Part shown: one piece after another, positions 55,789 to 64,000 of the stretch | How the letters are laid out: every line of letters starts with the position of its first letter | Position numbering within the stretch: position 1 is the stretch's first letter | Source: Oncomelania hupensis | Lineage: Eukaryota; Mollusca; Gastropoda; Littorinimorpha; Pomatiopsidae | Direction: 5' to 3' | Assembly (NCBI GenBank): GCA_036898135.1 | Contig: CM072522.1 | Span: 58,936,209 to 59,000,208 of the forward strand | Length of the DNA: 64,000 nt | Made by a program: the position numbers and the translations under genes | The notes under the pieces: generated by a model | Told to the model about the DNA's origin: nothing | The model's input: only the letters and a program-made list of their open reading frames with translations | The model's database searches: none

Positions 55789-56599
55789 AAGAACTGAAAT
55801 GAAAATGTATTTAGTAAGAGAGTGTCAACTATATGTGGATGATATAACACATCCAGCTTTGTTCAGCCATACGTTTCTATCATATACCCACAACCTTTAA
55901 ACAAATTAACCTCATACAAAACATTCGAAGAGTATAATTATAATCTATTTAAAAATTGCAGAAAAGCAGAATTTGTGTTTGAAGAATATTTCCCGTTCCA
56001 GTCATTCCATCCTCGTTTGTAAACTAACTTTAACGTCTTTCTGCCACAGTTACATTCCAAAGATCAATTTCTTTTTTTCTTAAAACCAGTTTCAATTATT
56101 ATAGTATCAATCATTATTATATTAGTTTCTTTTAATTTCTCCCTTCTTTACCTGATTAATCACATAAGTTTAAGTCATTCCACAGTATGAGGGGACAAAA
56201 CAACATTCAACTGCAGCAGATTCATCATCGCTATCATCATCATTCTCATCATCGTCGTCATAGTCATCATCATCCATCATAGACATCTTTAATAATAACA
56301 ACATTTGCATTAAGAATAACTGTCAAAAACAAAGGCTAAGCCAGGAAGGGACATTGTAATTGCAGTCAAACGTGAAAGTTGGAAAACCCGACTGCTTGAC
56401 GCTTGACAACGGTCACAACACTTGACCCCATCTCACCATTTCCCGTGTAGCAGAGCAAGACTTTGGCTTTCACCCGTGTTGATACCATAGGCAACAAACA
56501 ATCTCTGTTTACCAAGAACAGGGATGAATAAACAGTTATTTTATCTGGAGCTTAGATGTTTATGACAGCACGTGTTATTTACCAGTCGCCTCGGGTGGT
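55789..56599. other. Dispersed block, paralogue of 45640-45722 plus 48005-48430
   Basis: The left part matches 45660-45720 (GTGGATGATATAACACATCC). After unique AT-rich DNA and a CAT-rich stretch (56225-56285) the right part matches 48010-48400 (TTTCCCGTGTAGCAGAG, CAGGGATGAATAAAC). No gene seen. Confidence 0.65.
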
Positions 56600-57170
56600 T
56601 TGAGTTACATCCTGTATTGACCAGCAACATGAGTAGATCTTGAGTTAGATCCTGTATTGACCAGCAACATGAGTAGATCTTGAGTTAGATCCTGTATTGA
56701 CCAGCAACATGAGTAGATCTTGAGTTAGATCCTGTATTGACCAGCAACATGAGTAGATCTTAAGTTAGATCCTGTATTGACCAGCAACATGAGCAGATCT
56801 TGAGTTAGATCCTGTATTGACCAGCAACATGAGTAGATCTTAAGTTAGATCCTGTATTGACCAGCAACATGGGTAGATCATGAGTTAGATCCTGTATTGA
56901 CCAGCAACATGAGTAGATCTTGAGTTAGATCCTGTATTGACCAGCGCCATGAGCAGATCTTGAGTTAGATCCTGTATTGACCAGCAACATGAGTAGATCT
57001 TGAGTTAGATCCTGTGTTGACCAGCGCTATGAGTAGATCTTGAGTTAGATCCTGTATTGACCAGCGCCATGAGTAGATCTTGAGTTAGATCCTGTATTGA
57101 CCAGCGCTATGAGTAGATCTTGAGTTAGATCCTGTATTGACCAGCGCCATGAGTAGATCTTGAGTTAGAT
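56600..57170 (+). repeat. 40-bp minisatellite running into the gap
   Basis: About 14 units of GAGTTAGATCCTGTATTGAC plus CAGCAACATGAGTAGATCTT. Shares its first half with the 29-bp array at 50043. Truncated by the assembly gap. Confidence 0.95.
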
Positions 57171-57670
57171 NNNNNNNNNNNNNNNNNNNNNNNNNNNNNN
57201 NNNNNNNNNNNNNNNNNNNNNNNNNNNNNNNNNNNNNNNNNNNNNNNNNNNNNNNNNNNNNNNNNNNNNNNNNNNNNNNNNNNNNNNNNNNNNNNNNNNN
57301 NNNNNNNNNNNNNNNNNNNNNNNNNNNNNNNNNNNNNNNNNNNNNNNNNNNNNNNNNNNNNNNNNNNNNNNNNNNNNNNNNNNNNNNNNNNNNNNNNNNN
57401 NNNNNNNNNNNNNNNNNNNNNNNNNNNNNNNNNNNNNNNNNNNNNNNNNNNNNNNNNNNNNNNNNNNNNNNNNNNNNNNNNNNNNNNNNNNNNNNNNNNN
57501 NNNNNNNNNNNNNNNNNNNNNNNNNNNNNNNNNNNNNNNNNNNNNNNNNNNNNNNNNNNNNNNNNNNNNNNNNNNNNNNNNNNNNNNNNNNNNNNNNNNN
57601 NNNNNNNNNNNNNNNNNNNNNNNNNNNNNNNNNNNNNNNNNNNNNNNNNNNNNNNNNNNNNNNNNNNNNN
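57171..57670. other. Assembly gap (500 N)
   Basis: Exactly 500 N, a round number typical of a gap of unknown size, placed inside a tandem array. Confidence 0.99.
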
Positions 57671-58043
57671 CCAGTTAAAGCCTGTTGTTTGGCTGTTAAA
57701 ACGTAATATTATCAATGTATACTTTTTTACTGCCTGTAATAAAAATACAAAAATGAGCTTAGGGGGGGGGTGTGAGGAAAAGTTTTTAAAAAAAGATGTA
57801 TTTGAGAAATGAAGGGCCTATTTCAAGACAGAATTTAAGATACTTTAAAATAGCTTCTTTTTTTAAAACAAGTATGGCAGTTGAAGGGAGAGAGACGATT
57901 GATGCACAATACTCAAATAGCACTTATTTTAGGAGAAAGCAGGGAAGATAAAAAGGGGGTGCAGTTCAACAGCCAATTTCTCTATCTCTACTGTTACTGA
58001 ACTATGGTCCGTGATTTAAAGCACCTATATACTGTATACACAC
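57671..58043. other. Unique non-coding DNA
   Basis: No gene or repeat recognised; includes a G run near 57762. Confidence 0.5.
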
Positions 58044-61000
58044 GATCCAAAGCAAGTCTGGCATATCCTTTACAGAAGAACAAGAAGTATTGGATAGATG
58101 GACAGAATATTGCTCTGTCCTTTACAACCACACACCAAACGGAAACCCATCAGTTCTAGCATGTCCCAAGAACAGAGAAGAGGAAGAAAACCTCCCAGGT
58201 CTCTGAGAAGACGAGGCAGCAGTGCAATTACTGAAGAAGAGGAAGTCAGCGGGAGTGGACAACATACCCACAGAACTGCTTCAAGCATGAGGAGAATCGA
58301 TGATTGACGCCCTACCCAATTTTTTTTTAAATCAAGATCTGACAGAGTGGGGAGTGGCCTACAACATGGACCCAGCCGCTTGTCATCACGCTTCCCAAAA
58401 CAGGTAACCTTCAGGAGTGTGAAAATTACCACATCATCAGCCTCATTAGCCATCCCAGCAAGGTCCTTCTGAAAATAATATTCAACAGGTTGAAACCCCA
58501 AGCTGAACAAATCATAGTTTAAAAAAATAAGCAGGATTCAGGGCACGGCAAAATACCACTGAACAGATTTTAAACCTCAGACTAATCTGTGAGAAATACC
58601 TACAACACCAACAGCATCTAATGTCACAGGGCAGTCTGTGGTAGAAACCGGGCAGGTTGTGGGTGAAGAGTATAATGGGTTAGAGGTCGTAACTGCGTGT
58701 TTTGGTGTGCGTTGTTATTAGAGTTGAAGCGTGCAAAGCATGATTAAGCAGCATAGGTCGGTTAGCCAGTTGAGAAATATACTCACTGTAGGTCAGAACA
58801 GGGTTTGATAGAGCTACTGTGTAGACGTGGTTGTCTTGTGCTCTGGGTTTGTTGGTGTGTTCTGTGAATATAGGGTAGGACGGTTAATGACGAATTATAT
58901 TAACTGGTACAGAATAATACTAGTTGTGAAAGTTGCTTTTTCTACAGTGTTACACTCAGTGTGGAGTATACTAAAGAATAGAAAAGTTTGGTGTTAGTGT
59001 GGTAGCTTAGCATCGAGGAAGTGTCTGCTAAGAGAAGCTACGCACTACATGGATTACCCTATTGGAGTACTTTCGTAGGAAGCAGTGGAGAAGGGCTACG
59101 GAGTACGTTTACATTCGAACCGTGTGGGTGAGTGGAGTGGTGGTATTTTCCTCACTGTGCCCAGTAACCTAGTGCCGGTTGTTTGGGGTTAGGTACGAAA
59201 GCTGTGTGCAAAGATAAGGAAGGATGAGAAGGTTTGCACGGTGGAAAGGGAGAATGATGGAAGAGAGTGAGGGAGGAGGATGATGGTAGGATGGAAGTGG
59301 TTGCTGTTGTTGTTGTTGTGGATGCTTGATATGAATAATGTGTTGATGTTTACATGTATTCATTTGCAGCATTGCTCATTACATTGCATTCATGATTTCA
59401 TTGCGTTATATGATATGCGTTGTTTACAAGTGACAATAACGGTAGCTAAAAGGGAAATAAGCGAGAGAGAGTCAAGGAAGGGGAAGCGGATAGCAGTTGT
59501 GTCTCCTCAAGCATCAGAAGTTGTTGAGTAGGGAAGGGGGGGGGAAGTGTGACGGAGGGAGGGGGGCAGAGGCAGGTAGACAGGACATTAACGATGCGAC
59601 AAGCATGTTGCAGGTTCGACAATTCGTCAGTTCGACAGTTCGTCAACTGGGCAACGTTGTTCAACGTTAACCAACGTCGTGCGTCAACGGCGAGGGCACT
59701 TGGTCGGGTGGACTAAACATCGTCATCACCATCTGTAACGTTCCGTGTCCATCGTTGTCTACACGTCCTCATCATTGTCTCCATCATCATCATTCCTCAA
59801 TCCCACCCTTCCTGTGGTGGTTGTGACGTGGGTGGACGGAACCTGGCCTCGACGTCGCGGTGTAGCTGACGGGAGGAGTCCAGCTGTGTGACGTCGACGG
59901 TGGCAGGGCTGCCGCGACTACTGCGTCACCATCATCATTTCATCACCATCGTCAGCGGCGAGTGGGGGCGGTAACGCTACCACGTATGGTCATCAACAGC
60001 ACCGGTCCGACATCAGCTACAAGAAGGGGAAGGATACCGTTACCGGGACTTCGGAGGCCGACGCTGCGAGGAGGCGACAGGGACTTCATTCCTCCAGGTT
60101 GGCTCTTTCCTTGTTGTCCCTCTCCTAACGCTTGAACCCCCCTTCTTGTTTGTTTACGTGCAACGGACATTGGCTGTGCACAGTTCGATACATGGACCTT
60201 GGTTGATTAGCAACCCTCGATCATCCTGACGTACCATTTCATTGTTCATTGAACCATTGATTGTTTCATCATAATTTTCTTCGTTTCATGTGTAAATGTT
60301 GTATGTGTATGAGTGTGTGGCTTGAATGAATAAATAGGTTGAAAGTTGTATATATAATTGTTGTGTTTTCATCCCTTCACGTCTGCGGGAAATCGCCATT
60401 CTGTCTGGGCTGTCTGCGTGCGTAAGTTGTTTGTTTGTGGCGTCTGCTTGGACGGAGTCGTGGCGGTGACAATATCATATGTTTGTAGACTTCAATAAAG
60501 CGTTTGACAGAGTCTGGCATGCATCTCTGTGGGCAACCATGAGAGTGTACAACATCAGCCCTAAAATTATTGAAGTCATTATAAACCTGTACGATAAGGC
60601 TACCAGTGCAGTGCTCTACAACAACGCCATCGGAAACTGGTTGAGAACAACGCTCTGAGTGCGTCAAGGATGCCTACTCTCTCCGACACTGTTTAACATC
60701 TTCCTAGAGCGCATCATGTCAGATGCCTTTGAGGATCACGAAGGAACAGTCAGCATAGGGTGTAGATCAATCTCCAACTTCCGTTTTGCGGATGACATTG
60801 ATGGATTGGCTGGAGAGGAACAAGAACTTGAACAGCTGGTACAGAGGCTTGACACCACTTCCAGAGCTTTTGGAATGGAAATGAGTGCAGAGAAGACCAA
60901 ACTGATGAACAACAACACCAAAAACATCAAAATGGTCATCATAGTCCAAGGCCACGCCCTCTACAAAGTGCATAGCTTCAAATATTTAGGAGCCATTGTT

Positions 61001-61585
61001 TCAGACAATGGGTCCCGAAAGAAGTCCTCTCCAGGATCGGACAAACATCTGCTGCCCTGACAAGATTGAAGACCATTTGGAAAGACAGGACCATCAGTCT
61101 ACATTCCAAGGTAATGCTGATGCACTCCCTTGCCATCTCCAACTTCCTATGCGCGTGCAAAACAAGGACCCTCACAGCAGATCTGCAACGAAGAATACAA
61201 AGCATGGAGATGAGGTGCTACAGAAGACTTCTGGACCTTTCCTATACCCAGCACATCACCAATGACGAAATCTGAAGAACCATCACACAAGCATTGGACA
61301 ACATGATGAAATGCTCACAGAGGTGAAGAAACGGAAGCTCCGAATGTATGGCCACATCACCAGAGCATCATGCCTTGCAAAGACCATTCTGCAAGGCACT
61401 GTGCAAGGAGACAGAGGAAGATGGAGACAGAAAAAGAGGTGGGATGACAAAGTCGATAATGGACTGGCTTGACACTGAGCGAAGCCGTGAGTGTTGCTGA
61501 GGACAGGGAAAGATGGAGTACGCTGGTTCAACGATCATCTGTGGTGCCCCTACGGCCTTCGAGTTACGGGACAGGATAAAATGGA
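58044..61585 (+). mobile_element. 5'-truncated RTE split by a solo LTR
   Basis: RTE homology starts at CGATCCAAAGCAAGTCTGG (same family as 11857 onward), runs to 58621, and resumes at 60472 exactly where RT continues (HQQ-HL / FVDFNKAFDRVW). It contains LRFADD-type FRFADDIDGLAGEEQE, the frame 60659-61060 (133 codons) and the C-terminal region, and ends at GGGACAGGATAAAATGGATA. A TGA at 60657-60659 precedes VRQGCLLSP, and further frameshifts follow. A dead copy. Confidence 0.88.
58622..60471 (+). repeat. Solo LTR of the Gmr1-like family
   Basis: 1850 bp, beginning TGTCACAGGGCAG and ending GTCGTGGCGGTGACA. These are the reverse complements of the ends of the LTRs at 15891-17661 and 21085-22852, with internal matches such as the AATAAA region (about 60330), the CATTCTGTCTGGG stretch and CGCCGACG-type blocks, but clearly diverged. 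No internal region remains, as expected after LTR-LTR recombination. A clean 5-bp duplication is not visible. Confidence 0.85.
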
Positions 61586-61810
61586 TAGGTATACCAAAAC
61601 TCAACAAAATCGTTTCAGCAGATTTTAAGATTTTATGCAAGACGTGTACAAAATGACTCAATGACCTTGAACTTTGCGCAGCCACTATTTATAACGTTTC
61701 TTTGAGGTTTGTTCATAAATGTGTAAGTCGTTCTTTAGATATGGCGTCCGACCGATAAACCGACATTTGGCTTATTCTATGTCAAAGTATTTTCTAAACG
61801 AAGATTCCGC
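61586..61810. other. Composite-module block, further copy
   Basis: ATACCAAAACTCAACAAAAT, CGTTTCAGC and GTCCGACCGATAAACCGACA match 14645-15000. The RTE above is inserted immediately before it. Confidence 0.7.
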
Positions 61811-62465
61811 TCTGCTCAAGAACACAGGTACAAAAACCACTTTCATTCCTACTACCATCTCCTTGCTGAATGAAAACCATGCCAGAATTTCTTTCTAGTA
61901 CTGTCTTGGTGCTTGGGTATTCAATTGTCTTTCTGGGCATTTCATTATATACATTCTATCTGACCATGTTGTGTGTGTGGGGGGGGGGGTGGGTGTGTGT
62001 GTGTTTGTGTGTGTGTGAATCGAAAAGTACATAGTGACTTTTCTTTTTTTCTTTTCTTATTCGCTGTATGAATTCTCCATTGTGGGTGATAAACATTTGT
62101 TGACTTGGCTTTCCAGATATGTTTGGAAATACCAAAACATGAACAAAATAAACTACACTAGCCCATGTTCACGCTAACTGCAATGTTATCATCAGGATCA
62201 GAATCAGAATCTTTCTTGTCCCAACAAACAGCAATCTTTGACAATACCATTCACACAACACAGTCAGGATAGAATAACCCATCTTTTTTAAAGTCATTGA
62301 GAAGCGTCTGAGCTTCCAAAACTAAAACACACAATGCGACTAGGCAGAGAACTTCGAGTTCTCAAACCGAGAGGCGTGTTGGACTGATTTCGAGATCGTC
62401 GTTGACCTAAACACGAAACTGAACATTCTTTTCTGCCCGACCTCACCCTCTCTGCACATTTCATA
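61811..62465. other. Non-coding, GT/G-rich simple repeat
   Basis: Contains a GT/poly-G tract at 61970-62018. No gene recognised. Confidence 0.5.
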
Positions 62466-62469
62466 TCTC

Positions 62470-62785
62470 AGTCCACACTTCATACTCCAGTCTACTCTGA
62501 ATACCCCATTCCACACTCAATACTCCAGTCCACACGTAATACCCCATTCCACTCTTAATACTCCAGTCCACACTTAATACCCCATTCCACACTCAATACT
62601 CCAGTCTACACTTAATACCCCATTCCACACTTAATACTCCAGTCCACACGTAATACCCCATTCCACACTTAATACCCTATTCCACACTTAATAGTCCATT
62701 CCACACTGAATACCTCATTATACATTAATTAATCCAGTCCACCCTGAATACCCCATTCCACATTTAATAGTCCAGTCCACATACT
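62470..62785 (+). repeat. 19-bp minisatellite arranged as 38-bp dimers
   Basis: About 16 units alternate CCACACTTAATACCCCATT and CCACACTTAATACTCCAGT, giving a 38-bp higher-order period. Confidence 0.88.
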
Positions 62786-62899
62786 TCCCAATCGCTTCGA
62801 GCCTGTATCTCTGGCCAAGTTCACAAACTTCAAAGAGGCTCCAACCGGTTATTTACTTCATTAAAGCTACTATCTCAATGCCGTAAGATGGACAAAAGT

Positions 62900-63935
62900 A
62901 ATAATCCAATCCGGTCCTATCATATCTTATCGTATCCCGTAACTCGAAGGTCGTTGGGGCACCACAGATGATCGTTTCACCAGCGTACTTCATTTTTCTG
63001 TTTTCAGCAACCCTCACAGCCTCGCTCAGTATCAATAGTCCATTCTCGAATGTTAGTCTCCCATCCTCGTTTTCTGTGTCCCTCTTCCTCTGCCTCCTTG
63101 TACCGTGCCTTGCAGGATCGGCTTTGCAAGTCTTGATGCTCTGTTGAGGTGACCATACCATCGGAGTTTCCGTTTCTTCACCACTGTGAGAATGTCATCG
63201 TGTGTTCAATGGATTGTGTGATGGTCTGTCGAACTTTGTCATTGGGGATTTGCTGAGTATAGGAAATTTCCAGAAGTCTTCTGTAGCACCTCATCTCCAT
63301 GCTGTATTCTACGTTGTAGATGATGGTCAATGCTTCGCAAGCGTATAGGAAGATGTAGATGACAAGAAGCGCAGCAGTCTTACCTTGAAATGTAGACTGA
63401 TGGTCCAGTCTTTTCAAATGGGTTTCAACCTTTTCAGGGCAGCTGCCGTTTGTGCGATCCAGGAAAGGACTTCCTTTTTTGGACCCATCGCCCGACACAA
63501 TGACTCCAAAACATTTGAAACCATGGACCGTGGCGAGGGATTGGCTTTGGGCCATGATGTCCGCGTCGATGCCATTGGTTCCGCTGGCCACCAGTTTGGT
63601 CCTCTCTACACCTATCCCCATTCCATAGACTCTGGAGGTGGTGTCAAACCTACCTGTCAGCTTTTCAAGTTCTTTTTCCTCTCCAGCCAATCCATCAATG
63701 CCATCCGCAAAACAGAGGTTGGAGATTGCTCCACCCCTCATGCCGCCTGTGCATTCATGATCTGTAAAGGCATATGGCATGATGCACACTTGGAAAATGT
63801 TGAAGAGTGTAGGAGAGGGTAGGCATCCTTGACGCACACCGATTGTTCCGCTTCCGATAGCGCCGTTGTGGAAGACTGCACTGGTAGTCTTTTCATGAAG
63901 GTTTTTGATGACTTTACTCATTTTAGGGCTTATTG
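62900..63935 (-). pseudogene. RTE-type LINE fragment, 5'-truncated
   Basis: On the minus strand the frame 63178-63921 (247 codons) begins at the RT segment KVIKNLHEKTTSAVFHNGAI, keeps GVRQGCLPSPTLFN, has the catalytic box altered to LCFADGIDGLAGEE (FADG instead of FADD, so a catalytic aspartate is lost), and runs to SYTQQIPNDKVRQTI. The C-terminus continues out of frame to about 62945, with a degenerate GGATA tail near 62914-62935. Confidence 0.85.
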
Positions 63936-64000
63936 CACGTCTTTTAATCGGAATAAAAATAATAATAATAATAATTAGACACGACCGTATTTTTTGCGAG
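63936..64000. other. Right window edge with (AAT)n
   Basis: Short AAT run (63952-63975) and unique bases; nothing further can be said. Confidence 0.6.

Noticed and set aside
50248..55850. Very long open frames (about 820 and 776 codons) as repeat-protein genes
   Set aside because: They are frames through a 24-bp tandem repeat whose length is a multiple of three; frames stay open on both strands, and there is no start context, flank or non-repeat domain.

Overview
This 64 kb window is repeat-dominated nuclear DNA of an invertebrate animal, most plausibly a marine mollusc. That attribution rests on the general look of its RTE-type LINEs, tRNA-headed SINEs, long-LTR Ty3/gypsy elements and GAT/CAT microsatellites; no host gene fixes the species. 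I see no convincing host protein-coding gene, rRNA or functional tRNA. Nearly all long open frames are either retroelement proteins or by-products of tandem repeats. A 500-N assembly gap lies at 57171-57670.

Layout. 1-31 kb: a composite repeat module occurs at least three times. It consists of a GAT-rich acidic block, 33-bp and 50-bp repeats, a 21/43-bp repeat, a block containing a TACCAAAA...TTCAGCC motif, and a 31-bp repeat. In some copies a given sub-site has grown into an array of up to 5.7 kb, while in others the same sub-site has one or a few units. Inserted in this module are two duplicated, 5'-truncated non-LTR fragments (an RNase H-bearing LINE and an RTE), a TIR element (9268-14117) that itself contains a full-length but frameshifted RTE (10218-13583), a very young LTR element (15891-22852, minus strand), and three copies of a tRNA-derived SINE.

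31-42 kb: a second Ty3/gypsy element on the minus strand (31423-42317) has 1.8 kb LTRs, a complete PR-RT-RNase H-IN pol frame, a gag reduced to its ends, and an extra 412-codon frame in the env position that encodes a canonical C2H2 zinc finger behind a splice-acceptor-like site.

43-57 kb: a run of minisatellites (50, 32, 20, 69, 29, 24 and 40 bp units), including a 5.4 kb array of 24-bp units. It is interrupted by a small retroelement at 46817-47381 and two abutting minus-strand RTE fragments at 48437-49880.

57.7-64 kb: a 5'-truncated RTE (58044-61585) is split by a solo LTR of the same family as the 16-23 kb element. A 19-bp minisatellite and a minus-strand RTE fragment follow.

How the parts relate: the 16-23 kb element keeps a long gag-PR frame but has lost the integrase core and most of RT, although its near-identical LTRs show recent movement, so it must have been mobilised by proteins supplied in trans. 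The 31-42 kb element is the reverse case, with pol retained and gag gutted. The domain order gag-PR-IN-RT-RH in the first element matches the Gmr1-like group of Ty3/gypsy elements. The most interesting signals are this deletion derivative, the zinc-finger frame in the env position, and the paired unexpanded and expanded minisatellite sites.
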